A stretch of DNA of 64,000 nucleotides. Source: Laguncularia racemosa (lineage: Eukaryota > Streptophyta > Magnoliopsida > Myrtales > Combretaceae). Position 1 is the stretch's first letter; the number at the start of each line of letters is the position of its first letter. The stretch spans positions 186,001-250,000 of the forward strand of contig JBBMOL010000302.1 of assembly GCA_037954665.1 (NCBI GenBank), written 5' to 3'. The notes below the pieces were generated by a model. That model was given only the letters and a program-made list of their open reading frames with translations. It was not told the DNA's origin and ran no database searches. A program made the position numbers and the translations under genes. Positions 43,971 to 55,721 of this stretch are shown in pieces.

Positions 43971-44332
43971 TAGGAGTCGAAGAAGGCCACTAGCTTTGCC
44001 TTTAAAGGTTGTCGATGTTGAAGATCTAAGCTACCGACCTACTTTAGCCGACTTAGGATTTAGGTCGCCGGCTTTGAAAGCCAACCTTTATTTTTCCATC
44101 TTATGATTTCTTTTATAATTTGTCCCTTTATTTGTAGAGACTGTAAATAGTCTTTGAGGATACGAAATTGGATAGAATTCTTACGAAATTAGAAAACCCT
44201 TCCTTGTTCTTTATCAAGAACTTAATCTGATCTTATCAAGGTAACTTGTGGCGATCAAAATCTTATCATATCTTTGGTTTTAATTCAAGGATACGAATTA
44301 TGGTCAAGTTTTGTTGCTTGTACATCTCAACC
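43971..44332 (+). repeat. B 3' LTR, middle piece
   Basis: CTAGGAGTCGAAGAAGGCC matches B 5' LTR from 20647 (CTAGGAGTCAAAGAAGGCC) onward, to CATCTCAACC, where the C2 solo LTR is inserted. The first 285 bp of the LTR are missing. Confidence 0.82.
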
Positions 44333-45072
44333 CGATGTGCCTAAATCCACTTGGAAGCACAATTAAAAGAACTCAAGAAAAACAAACTCAAGTCAACAAC
44401 AAACCGGTTCCAAAAGGGCAAAAATGGCGTATACCTAGTGAAGGTGTAATGAAATCCAAATACTCAATGTTGTAATTGTAATATCACAATAATAATCTCT
44501 TCTAACATCACACTAATCACATATAATCCCACGTGAATAATCCAGAAATTCAAAAGAAATCTTCAATTCTAAAAAACCCTTTCCACAAGTGATAATCACG
44601 TTTCAAGAAGTAATCTTCAAGGAAGAACCGAATTCAAATGCAAAGGATCTTAATTAAACACAAGAATTCGAAAATAATAGGAAGAAAATCTATCCAAGAA
44701 CTATCTCAATTCACCCCTAGATATGACACACTAGAGAAGAAAAGAAATCACAACAAAATGAAATTGATACTACTCACAATTTCAAGGTGTTGCACTCGCC
44801 ACAATTTCAACTCTTGGGATTGAAATTGATAAGAGTCTAATGAAAATTAGTGATAGAGCCATTTTATACTCAATCTTTATAGTATAAATTGTGTTAAATT
44901 ATTATTGATTTTATAGAAATCATAAGGAAATGGTATTTAATTCTATTATGGTGATAAATCAGGTTAAATGGAGTTAAGGGTGCCAATTCAAGTAAATTAG
45001 AGAAGTCATCTACAACTTGTTCAAAGACAAGGATTTACACCGCCGGAGGGAAGTACATGGGCGTGTAATTAA

Positions 45073-45090
45073 AGTACACGGCCGTGTACT
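45073..45090. promoter_or_regulatory. 18-bp CACGGCCGTG palindrome in E2
   Basis: AGTACACGGCCGTGTACT equals its own reverse complement. Same class as sites in A, N, H and Athila-1; role unknown. Confidence 0.65.
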
Positions 45091-45564
45091 TGGTTTTGAA
45101 TCAACAGGAAGATACACGGTTGAAGTACACGGCCGTGTATCTGCCTAGGAGGAAGCACGGTTTGAGGCACGGCCATGGTGCAAACCGTGTTACACACTGC
45201 ACAAGAAGGCGGAAATGTGGACTTTCAACAGAGAGAGACACAGCTCGTGATCTGGCCGTGGTGGAAACCGTGCTTGAAGCTGTGGTGGAACCCGTGGTGG
45301 AAGCTAGACGTGCCAAGGAGAAGAAATTGTGGAACATTGACAGAGGAAGGCACGGTTGGAAATCTAGCCATGGTGTAGGTCGTGGTACACACTAGACACG
45401 GATGAAGACTTGTAGATTATGCACAGAGGAAGGCACGGTTGGAAATCTAGCCGTGGTGTAGGCCGTGCTAGGCGGACGAATATTCACTTCTCGAAATCTA
45501 CTTGGAAAAGGAAAGATATTTTCGTATCTTGCTAGCAAAAGATCACCTGCCATTCCTTTAACAA

Positions 45565-45573
45565 TATAAATAG
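45565..45573 (+). promoter_or_regulatory. TATA box in E2
   Basis: TATAAATAG, same context as in E1. Confidence 0.6.
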
Positions 45574-47015
45574 AACTAACCCTAGAGGGTTAGGGGATTT
45601 TTTGGATCTTGAAGAACCTTAGATCATCTTGGAGGCAGAGCAGGCAACCAGGTTCATGATGTTTCTACTTTTTATTTTCGTTTTGTTGATGAACATGAGT
45701 AGCTAAGCTACTTTTCTAGCCAAGGGGTCATAGATGTTTAATTCTCCACGAATTGTGAGGTCTAATTGACTTGTATTTATTCTACTCTTTGTTTTTGGAT
45801 ATTCATATATCTTCTGAACGTTTTGTCATTATTATCTTTGTTGATTGGTATGAATTAGAGCTCTTCTACTCAATTAGCAAGTTAATATATTGTCAACTAG
45901 TATATCAAATCCGTAATTGTTTGATTGTTCTAGTCTCAGTAACACAATAACTTGTTTGGTTATAAAATAGATGATCGAATTCATGTTATGGAGGTGTATG
46001 ATCATGTTTAAATAGGTTATCTTATAATCTACTGGCATGAATTGGTGGTCTCTCTAGTTTTTAATGCTATTGGTAGATTAAATCCTAAGCGCTTGTCTAG
46101 GGTTGTCTAATCGATAAGAGAAATAATCAAAGAGCTTCTCTTGATTATCGAGGAAGTACGAAAAGATAGGTTGTTAGAGCTTGTTAATAACCATAACCAG
46201 TTTATCTAGAAATAAGAATAGAAAAAAATTTGCATCGATGATCAATTCCTAGAATTAAACTATCTTGATTCCTTTGCTAGGCTTTTTATCAATATTCGAT
46301 TTTATTATCTTTTTTCAACATTATTTGATTCACAAACAAAACCTCCCATTTTTCTTTTCCTCTTTATTCTCTTTGAATAGAAATATATTTAACCAATCCC
46401 TGTGGATTCGACCCTACTCACCACTATATGCAAATCATATAATTGTCTAGGAGTAGGTTTTTATTTTTGTTGGATTCGACACCCATCAATTAGGAAACCC
46501 TAATTCCACATGTGAAAGTGCTATGTTTGATCTACAAAAAATGGCCTCCTCAAACCCTCTCTTAAGCAAGTATTTATACTTGCTACTCCTAGGGTTAGAA
46601 AGTGGTCAAAATTACAAGTTTGCCACTTTTAAGGTAGCTAGCCCTAAATGAAGATTACAAGGAAATAAAAGTGTCCAAAAACCAAATACAACCAAAATAG
46701 TTCATAAAAGAAGAAATATATAAAAGAATTCAAGATGCCGATCTTCTATAGGATCCATCGGCCCAACTCATCGTCGGTTCAGGTCGGTCCATAGATAACC
46801 CACAAGCTAAGTCTGAGGAAGTTTGTCCATTGCCCTATAAAATATGATAAGTGTGCCTGTTGGAAAACACAATACAAGAATAATAGAAAAGAGGTTAATG
46901 TATAAATGATTCCGGGGTCGATCTGCTCAAAATGGGCCCTCATCGCCAAAATTCAAATTCCTTTAGTTTTTGCCCTAATGATAGGTCTTGTCAGATTTTG
47001 ATTCCTATCACAACC

Positions 47016-47029
47016 TAAGGTTCACATCA
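47016..47029 (+). repeat. B 3' LTR terminus
   Basis: TAAGGTTCACATCA, the end of the B LTR (compare AGGGTTCACATCA at 21070-21082), followed by TSD GCATG at 47030-47034. Confidence 0.8.
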
Positions 47030-47034
47030 GCATG

Positions 47035-48402
47035 TGTTAAAAGAAGTTACATGCCAAGGTTGATGAAGACTGAGGTAGTTTTAATTCATTGTGATGTAGC
47101 TTACTTCACATGTCAAATTGAGGAGATAAAGGCAATCACTCTTAGGTCTTCTTCTTATTTCTGCCTTGTGGAAATTAGTTCATGAAGATAAGTCGAGATA
47201 GGGTATGATGGAAAGGTCACTTTCCATAGGATAAGATAGGACAAGATGTTAATTTTTCGAAGATTCTTATGGGAAAATGCAACTTATGACTAATGCCATT
47301 GATGGGATGTGAATTGGTTGATTACTTGGTGCTTTCCTCTAGGATTTTGTGTGTTTTTTGGTAATTAAGGTTAGGATAATGATTTATGAGAAAAACTAGT
47401 TGTAATTAGTTAATATTAAGGTATGGTTTCAGGCATGATTAATTACAATTTTCTAAGTCAAAGTTTACGAACTTTCGATTTTAAGTATGTTTATAGTTTA
47501 ATTTGTTATTAATTTGGATTTTATCTTGCTAACCTAGGTTTTATAATGTTAATAATTATTATTAGGGTAAGACTAAATGAAATTAAAAAGAAATTGATTC
47601 ATGTCAAAAACAAGTTTTCATGAATCATCTAATTACCTATCGAAAGTTAACTTAAGTCAAATTGAAGCATACTTTAATCAATTGTGTTTAGATTTTGAGA
47701 TCTAATACTCATGGAGTACTTAAGATTAAGTACTAGTCCTATAGATAAAGTTTGACTAAATTCGAGTTTAGGCTACTAGGTGAAATTATCAGAATGAGAC
47801 TAAACCTTCAAATCAGAAGTGTAATGGGAGATAGCGTAGTTTGTGGTTTTCAATTGGAATTTCACTAAGTCAAGTTCATCAATTTCATCTATAACATCTT
47901 ATCTTCTAAGTCTATCCTACGTCATATCGAGTCTTAGCTATAATACCTTAAGTTAACTTAAGTCTTTTTGAAGGTGTTGAATGAAAGACCTAAGTTACTA
48001 AGTCAGTTTGAGATAGTTGACTCAGGTCAACTTTTAATTTAGCTAAGTTACCTTAGGTCAACTTACAGTACATCGAGTCATCTCTATCTCATGGACCTTT
48101 TTTAGGTTCATTTAGAGCTAAATCCTAGGTGCATTTCCTTATCTAATAGAGTTTCTAAGAATACTATCTATAAAAATTCTTAAAATTTACAAATGACATT
48201 TAAGCTAAAGCTTGTGATATTCAATTTTGATTTCTAAGCCAAATTGATCAAGTATTCATACTTGTTTTCTTCCTTCATGAGACAATCTAATTAGAGTAGG
48301 GATCTCATTGTCATGAAGAAAGGGTTGGTGCTAACTTGTATAAGGTAGAAGTTGCGGTTTTCTTATGGAATTTAACTTTGATTTCCATGCCTCGATTACT
48401 AA
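47035..48402. other. Background DNA with AAGTCAACTT-type words
   Basis: No ORF with recognisable protein. Repeated TTAACTTAAGTCAA, AAGTCAACTT and AGGTCAACTT words between 47640 and 48070, continued at 49310-49460. GATAAG-rich text near 47190-47260 recalls 19980-20215. This is probably the old sequence into which B inserted. Confidence 0.45.
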
Positions 48403-48407
48403 AAACT

Positions 48408-49244
48408 TGATGAGAACCATGATAGGAGCCAAGCCAGAAGATGGAATGTGATCCTCTTGAAGTGCCACTTGGACCGATCACAAGAACTCGAGCGAAACGA
48501 TTCAAGGAAGTACTTAACGGGTTGATAAATGATGTCCACGAAGCCGGAAAGGATTGGAGCAACCATGAAGCCGGAAAAGATTGGAACAACCATGAGAATG
48601 CCCTTGCTCTTGTACAAGTCATAATGGATACGGGTTGAAGGGGGCGTGTCTTTACAAGGCACGACGTGTAGTGAGTCTAGAGGCTCCACAAAAACATACA
48701 CAGTCGTATACACGGTTCAAAGGCACGGCCGTGTATGGTGTCAAGAATATCTACAGAAACATACACGTCTAGAAAGGCACGACCGTGTATACACTCTACG
48801 TTGGCTACTACGTCGGCTCCAACGCTGTAGGCCTTTAATCCAATGCCATCAGCCTTTAATTCCCTGTTTTGTTATTTTTCTGCAACTTAATGATGTTATG
48901 TCGTTTTGGGCTTTTATTATTACAAAATTGTAAACCTTACTGTAAAGCTTCTAGGGTTGAGAACAGAAATATACAACATATAAGTTTGAATAACACTTTT
49001 GAGAGAATTCCTCTCTTGGTTCTTTAAAGAACTTCCCTTGAACTTATAGATTTTCTTCTATGGCGTTCATCCTAACTTATCAATCAGTCTTTCATCCCAA
49101 TTATGGTGTCCACATAATATACCAAGGTTCTTGCCTCACTTATAGGCAACGGGTCGTGTTTCCACTCGATTGTTTGGCATCTTGGGTAGCAATTCCGAAC
49201 GTATTGGTATTGGGTTTCGTCACACATGGGCGTGGTTCATATCA
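48408..49244 (+). repeat. A-family solo LTR
   Basis: 837 bp from TGATGAGAACCATGATAGG to GGTTCATATCA with perfect TSD AAACT (48403-48407, 49245-49249). Its first 200 bp still encode most of the A integrase tail (PLGPITRTRAKRFKEVLNGL at about 48455-48515). One palindrome unit near 48760-48795. Confidence 0.92.
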
Positions 49245-49249
49245 AAACT

Positions 49250-50556
49250 CATCTCATAAGTTTGAGATTATTTAGGTCCACTCAGTTATGTAGGCAAATC
49301 AACTTACATCATTACTGAAGAAGTCTTAAGTCAACTTGAGCAATTACTTTAATCAACTTGGGTTTTTGTACTAGTAGACTTAAGTCTTCCATCATCTAAT
49401 ATGGAGTCAACTTAAGTCAATTCTTAGTTTACTAAGTCAACTATAGTATTCTAACTTTATTTAGCCATCTTAAGATAACATTTCCTAGATTTATGAACTA
49501 ATTTATCTCATAAGTTAAGGTTTTTGTAAGATAAGTAGTTTTATTGAATGGTTGATCTAGTAGTTTTCTTTGAAAAGTTGTGAGAAACCTTGTCATCAAG
49601 TTTATTAAGATGACTTCTTTGAGAGGTTAACTTATTATACCTCTTATCTAAGTTTTTTTTAATGTATTACGTGATATGTTGGTCAAGTAAACTTCCTCAA
49701 GAAGTTAGTGAAATAACCCTCTTCAAAATGTTAACTTTGGAACTTATAGATTAAGTTTTTGAGGTGACTTTCTTAGAAAGTTAGCCAAAGAAACTTCTTA
49801 GACAAGCTAATTATCCACATCTCTTAAAAACAAGAAAAACTATATATAGGTATTTAAGATAATCCTAAAAGTTCTAACCTTTGTAAAGTATGGACAAGAA
49901 TCATAGTCAATTGAAAGCCTTAACCTTAATGGTTTAAAAAAATTTAGGGTATTATATTCTACTTTATTGAGATCTTAAATGGTTGTCCTAATTAATTTTA
50001 CCATAAAAAATGGTTTAATTCTCCGCAGTTTCATAAATAGTATACAAAAGATGGTGATGGATGGAAGTTGTTTATTACAATATTGGCATTATGGAATACT
50101 GGAATTTTGTAAGGTGTCACAAGCATGTATTATTCTAAATTCTTAGTAGAATGATTTTTTTCTTTTTCCAAAATGACAGAGGATTATTACTAAACATTAT
50201 ACTATTATAAGAGTTTATTGTTTTGTTTGATTATACGGGATCGATTGATGGAATACATGATGAAAATGGAAGGAAAGTAAGTTGTACTTTAAGAGTATGC
50301 AATTGAGACTATGGAATATATGGCTTAGCCTGTTGGTTACTCAAGTTTAGGAGATGCAATAGTTGTTAAGTGAGTAGATAACTAAAGAATTAATGTTGTC
50401 ATGTTAGTAAAATGATAGCAAAGCCTATGCCTGATATAGTTGGACCCTTTTATTTCTCTTTCTTTAAGCTTTATAGATTTGTATTTGATTTTGGAGGAGA
50501 TGGAAGATTATTTAAGTTGCTACAGTTAAGAGGAATTTGGATTCTTTTGAAACAAG
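49250..50556. other. Background DNA
   Basis: AT-rich, no gene. Contains TAAGTCAACTT words at 49310-49460 and a series of GTTAAC/TTAGCC-like words to 49800. Nothing else recognised. Confidence 0.45.
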
Positions 50557-50561
50557 ACTTG

Positions 50562-51996
50562 TGTTGGTCCTAATTAGATTAATCAAGAGGGGGGTGAATT
50601 GATTAATTACTTAAAGTTTCACTTTTTCGCAAATCAATCAAAACTCTCTACTAATAAAATCACGTGAATAACAATAATGAAAAACAATAATGTGCAGTAA
50701 ATAAAATGAGTAGAGAAGAATAGAATGCTCATATATTTATAGAGGTTCCACCTCGCGCGTCAGTCCTCTCTTCCAGCTCCATGCCAGGGTCTCGGTTGTC
50801 TATACCGGTTGTGTTTCACTATATCAAACAAATTGAAAATATACAACATAAACCTCTTCAAGGCAAAGTCTCACTGTTGAGTTTTTCTAGCTTCTTTACT
50901 AAGTTAATCACTCAACTACAGTGATGAAACAACAACAATTCCTTATTCACGAAAGGAATTTCAACAACAATGAGGAATATCAGATTTCCTCTATATAATA
51001 GATCACATGTATATGTAAAGATTTTTCACTTGAAGATGTATGAGCCTTTTCTTTTCGTGTGTCTCCTTTTTTCTTCTTTTTTTTTCAAGAACGTTCTCTC
51101 ACTTTTTTCATTTGAATTAAACACTCCTTATATGAAGAGAACATAACGGCTACTTTCCACATAACAATCTTGAATTTATTTTTGAATTTTTGTAATTCAA
51201 AAATAAGTTGGATCTGTTGGAGAGAATCTGCATTCCGTGATATTCTTGATGAGGATAAGCTTAGATAAATCAGTTTGACCGAGATCTTCTTTGGATATAT
51301 CTCTTGAATCAAGTTTGTTGAAGATATCCCTCACATTGTGGAACCATATCTTGATGTAACAACCATATTTCTTATCCTTATCTTTGTAACTGCTGGATCT
51401 CCCAAAATATAGCACAAATATCTAGATTTAAATCTTGATAAAACTTGTAATTCTTATATGATCTCACTTTATCATAAAATAAAATCTTTGAATAAAATCT
51501 TGTAGAACTTTATGTAAATTAAAAACCCCATGATATAAAATCCAACTTTAGTAAAACACATCAAGTATATTACCCAAAAATACTTGGCACGTGGAACTAG
51601 GCCTTGAAATTTATTAAAAACTATCGATATAAAATTAGAACGTAATCTGGAAGAATTCATTACAGACATGAAGGTTCTGAAAGTGCTTCTGAAGCAATCT
51701 GTTAACTGTCTCTTGTTATGAAGGTTGAAGTGCTTCTGAAACAAACCTGTCAACTGTTCTCCTAGTGTAAAGGTTTTGAAAGATTAACACGATAACTACG
51801 GATACACTACACAACTTCTGAAACACCTTCTATCAGAACAAAAATAGTCTATATAACACTTTTGAAGGTTTTGAACAAGCTTCTATCTCCTTGTTCAACT
51901 TTAGAAAAATTACATACTATCTTCATTTGTTACACATTATTCCTCTTTTGTTAACATCAAAACTAAATTAGAGAACTTAACATTCTCCCCCTAACA
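50562..51996 (-). repeat. F: copia-like solo LTR
   Basis: 1,435 bp with perfect TSD ACTTG (50557-50561, 51997-52001). Minus strand starts TGTTAGGGGGAGAATGTTAA and ends CCAACA. The CACCCCCCTCTTGATTAATC text (plus 50579-50600) is common in plant copia-type LTR elements, but the superfamily is inferred. No internal domain; the short minus-strand open stretches in it are not genes. Confidence 0.78.
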
Positions 51997-52001
51997 ACTT
52001 G

Positions 52002-54037
52002 TGGTTGAGTTTTTTACAAGTGGTGGAGAATGACGCTGGCAAGATAAGTCCACAAATTAAGGAACACTTAAATCATTATAATGTTAAAAAACGGAAGACT
52101 CTGAAGTAGGGAAAGAAGCACTTAGAATTAAAAGTTAAGTCATCAAAATTAGAATTTGGTTTAGCATAATCAGTAACTAATTAGAATTGGAATCCGATTG
52201 TAAATGACAGTAGATAAGAATTTGGAAATTCCAAAGCCTTGTTAGAAGTAGATAGTTTGAAGTCATTCGGAAATCAAGCTATTCATAGCCCAACAATATT
52301 TGAGATCTTGATATCAAAAGATATTTCTAAAGGCATAATTTCATTATTCAGATTAACTTAATTTTGGAAGTTGTTTCCAAAGCTCATAGATGAGTCAAAT
52401 TAGCTTTTGTTTGGCATATGCTAGAGTGTCAAATAGTTTTAGCCAATTTAGTAATTTTAATGTTCTACTTCCTTTTTGATTTTATTTAGTTTCCTTATTA
52501 ATTTTAGGAAAGTTGTTTTAGTGTCATATTTTCCTTGTATTTAGTTTCCTTAATAACTCTAGGGTTTTGAGTTTATAAATACCTTAGGAGTTATGTAATA
52601 GATAGATTATTGTGATTATAATTGATTATTGCTCGTTATTGATAATTACAATTATTTTCTCTCACGTATTGTGGTGTTTCATGCTTTACACTGCATCAAG
52701 AGCTTAGGGTTGAATTAATTAGACGTGTAGGATTACTTGTGATGATTGTTCAGATGAAGAGCAGATATTTCTAAAGAGCTATAATGTGGATACTAAAAAT
52801 CAATTGGGAAATTTTTGCTCAATTCATGTAGTTGCACTAGATCCAGTTTTAGAAGACATGTAATTATATATTGCACCAACTTTGCATGGTGTATGCATAG
52901 CGTGAAGACTAGTTTACATAAGATATCTACATGGGACATGCAAATGTTAGTTCACATGAACATTATATGTCAAATATGAGTTATTAATTTATTTTACTTT
53001 ATTTTGGAAAAAGTTCCTTCCATCATTTAGTAATATTTTATTAGTAGTTGTAAATAGTTAGTCGTAATATCTAGTATTGATAGAATCCTACTTTTATTTA
53101 TTACATCTATGCCCTTAAGGCTGTTAAGGTTTTGTTATAATTAGGTTATGTTAATATCAAAAATATTTTACAATCCTTGACAATCAAAATCTCATTAAGT
53201 TCACTCTCTTAAATTACATATCTTATCAATTCTTTAGAATTGTGGCAATCAAAAAGCAAATCAATTAGTTCATATCAATTCTTAGCATGGTGTTATATTT
53301 AGCTTATCATTAGGAACAAATAATGCAATTCTACTATAAAATCTTCCAAAAGAATTATACATATCTTTTGTTATTGTTAACCATAATATAAACAAAATCC
53401 TTAAAAACACATACAATCCAATTTTCATATAGTTAAAATTCCTATTACAATTTTTGTCATATCACTTATGTTTCCATTTTTTTTTTAATTTTAGGGCCCA
53501 GGTTTGATAAAAAGGATAAAATAGAACACTACATTAGTATAGGCCAAAATTGCTCTTATTATGTTAATTTTCTTATTAATTTAGACCTTGAAAGATTTTT
53601 AGTGACCAATGCTTGATAATAAATTTATTTTAAACCTCTTAGTTATTCCAACTAAATTAACTATCTCAATAGCTTAGTTCTTGAAAAAATTCTTCACATG
53701 ATTTTAGGCTCAAACAAATTCACCCAATTGATTAAACCCTTTTACCTATACCATAATTTATTAATCACTTAATCATACATTTTGTAACTAGATTCTAGAA
53801 TCTACCAAAATCACTTGATTGATCAAACTTGTTTTCTAAGAATGACATGATGTCTTTATATACTAGTATACAAAGATGTGATTTTTGAAAAGTAAGCCAC
53901 ACAAGTTTCATAGACGTAATTTTCCTCTAGTAGTAGATGTTGCTTCAACTTGTGTTTCCAAAGAAGTGTCTACTAACCAACCCCACTAAGTGCATAGACT
54001 ATAATCGTAACCCTTCACCATGCTTACATTAACTAGG
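52002..54037. other. Background DNA, AT-rich, possible LTR relics
   Basis: No gene. 52430-52720 has the look of a promoter plus end of an old LTR (TTTATAAATACCTTAGG at 52574, then CATCAAGAGCTTAGGG near 52695, compare TGGTATCAGAGCTTAGG), but ends cannot be set. 53205-53245 (CTTATCAATTCTTTAGAATTGTGG) recalls the C-family LTR. The rest is unassigned. Confidence 0.4.
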
Positions 54038-55011
54038 TGATAAGCGTTGAAAGGTCCTTATTTCCAATACTTATTGGATATAATTTTATATGAATTTTAC
54101 GTGAATTTATCAAGAAAATGATACTTAAGTGCTTAATATTTGATTTCAAGGTTTAAAGCAGACAATTGAAGGATTTAAAGAAGGTTTGAGCAAAAACAAG
54201 AGGCAAAATTTGGCAAAGTATAGAAAAGGGTGATTTCACATGTACACCACCTTCAGCATGGCCATGTAGACATCAGTGTTGAAGGACAAAAAGAGATCAT
54301 AATACATCTTGAAAATGTTCCCTAACTATTGCACAAGTTATGTAGAGAGTAGTGCTAAAAGGGGAAATCTAACTAAAGAAGAAATTAAGGGAATTCCAAA
54401 GTGCACAACCTTGAGCATGGTTGTGTAGGAGGTCGTGCAGAGCCTTAAACACCAGAATTTTACTTTGTTCTAAAGCACACAACCCTGAGCATGGGCATGT
54501 AGTAGGTCTTGCATGCTACCCCTGTTTCTAAAACTATAAATACTCGATTTATTTTGCAATTGAGAGAGAGTTATGACCTTTTATCATTCTTAGTCACTCT
54601 AAAAAACCCTAAGAGAGCAGAGTTATGAACTTGAAGGGAGAAATTGTTGGAGCATCATTGAAGATCACAAGACATCTATAAGGGTTTCTTCTTTTCATCA
54701 TGATTACTTGTTATTTCTCTAAAGTCTTTGTATTTATTGTAAATTCCATAGAGGAGTAGATTTATATACCGTACATTTTATGAAACTTTAAACCATGTGA
54801 TTAAATTGTTTATTGATTAATGAAGAGTTTATGCCTTTGTATCTATTCATGTATTTTGATTGTTTTGTGATTAATTTATGCACTCAAATTAATTACATGT
54901 ATAATTCTTGTTAGATAGAAAGAAGTTTCATCTAATAGGATAAATCTTCATAAATAGAAAAATTGCACATTTTGCCTCGAGGTAAGAAAATTTCGATTTT
55001 CTACACAAAGA
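54038..55011 (+). repeat. H: Tat/Athila-like LTR fragment
   Basis: Starts TGATAAGCGTTGAAAGG and contains a TATA box (CTATAAATACTC near 54533). It has three decayed palindromes about 130-160 bp apart: CAGCATGGCCATGTAG near 54256, GAGCATGGTTGTGTAG near 54413 and GAGCATGGGCATGTAG near 54489. The 3' end is lost at the G LTR. Lineage inferred from start and palindrome type. Confidence 0.6.
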
Positions 55012-55707
55012 TGATGAGGATCATCTAGCACTTAAGAAGATAGAACCAAGGACTTAAGATCCATTAAAAGGAATTGCAGGATCAATGACTCGAGCTAGAG
55101 CAAAGAGGATGAATGATGCTCCACAAGGACTGGTTATAGACCTACAAGCCAAGGAATCAAATTACATGAAAGGAGAACCAACACCTATTAATGTAATTCA
55201 TGTTTCCATGGAAGAAAATCAAGGATTTGAAGTTCTAGAATAAGAAATATTATATATTGAACTGAAATAGGAAAAGGAATTTGCGGGTTTGTTGTTATAT
55301 TTTTTAGTATTTGTTTTGGTTTGTAATTTATATTATTTAGTTGCCTATTCGGTTACATGAGGATAAGGAAACAAATAGATTAGGCAACTTAGGTTTTCCA
55401 TATTCTTGTATGACTCTATATAAGCTGTGCAAGGGCCGGCCATAAAGAACATCTAAATTTTGATATATGAAAACACATCTTTTTCGTGAGATACAAAATA
55501 CCACTTTTTGTTCTTTTGCAAAAGAACTTTTTCCATAAGATTCTTAACCGAATTACTAGGAATAACTTTTGATAACTTAGGTTACAGTCAATGGGTTTGA
55601 TTGGGGTCTAGTTACGCATCGCTTATTCAAGATGATCCTCAGGGTAATTGAAGCTAACTAGCATCATTGGGGTTCTAAGTTTAACATACTTAAGGTTTCA
55701 CGCATCA
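55012..55707 (+). repeat. G LTR (chromovirus-like)
   Basis: TGATGAGGATCATCTAGCAC to TTTCACGCATCA, followed by PBS. Frame +1 from 55012 encodes DHLALKKIEPRT, stop, DPLKGIAG, then SMTRARAKRMNDAPQGLV, an integrase tail like that in the A LTR. The true 5' end is inferred from the TGATGAGG match to A-type LTR starts. Confidence 0.62.
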
Positions 55708-55709
55708 TT

Positions 55710-55721
55710 TGGTATCAAAGC
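55710..55721 (+). other. Primer binding site of G
   Basis: TGGTATCAAAGC three bases after the LTR end. Confidence 0.78.

Larger units (their letters stand above)
44851..46488 (+). repeat. E2 solo LTR
   Basis: 1,638 bp, TGATAGAGCCATTTTATAC to ATTCGACACCCATCA, with perfect TSD ATTAG (44846-44850, 46489-46493). It carries the perfect 18-bp palindrome AGTACACGGCCGTGTACT (45073-45090), further CACGG...CCGTG pairs up to 45480, and TATAAATAG at 45565-45573. Longer than E1 because of extra palindrome-containing segments near 45200-45440 (two related GGAAGGCACGGTTGGAAATC stretches). Confidence 0.9.
44333..47010 (-). repeat. C2 solo LTR in B 3' LTR, itself split by E2
   Basis: TSD CAACC at 44328-44332 and 47011-47015. 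Without E2 and its TSD it is about 1,035 bp. It starts TGATAGGAATCAAAATCTG at 47010 (minus) and ends at 44333 (CGATGTGCC on plus, mutated TG). TATA inverted repeat at 46566-46583. Confidence 0.87.
20362..47029 (+). mobile_element. B: host chromovirus of the nested cluster
   Basis: Plus-strand chromovirus whose two ends carry the same TSD, GCATG (20357-20361 and 47030-47034), although they are now 26.7 kb apart. Its parts in order: 5' LTR 20362-21082, PBS 21085-21096, leader, gag start 21608-21706, [A2], gag rest 28483-29340, protease 29341-30100, RT 30114-30431, [C3 solo LTR], RT 31220-31821, [C2/C1/N1 block], 3' LTR piece 43971-44332, [C2 solo LTR with E2], LTR end 47016-47029. RNase H, integrase and the first part of the 3' LTR are deleted. 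Protein is similar to A, so it is a CRM/Reina-side chromovirus. Confidence 0.85.

Noticed and set aside
51085..51753. Minus-strand open frames in 51.0-51.8 kb
   Set aside because: No recognisable domain, low complexity, and they lie inside the F solo LTR.
52430..52720. Complete small LTR element (TRIM) near 52.5 kb
   Set aside because: A TATA box and a CATCAAGAGCTTAGG string are suggestive, but no second LTR, clear primer site or TSD could be found.
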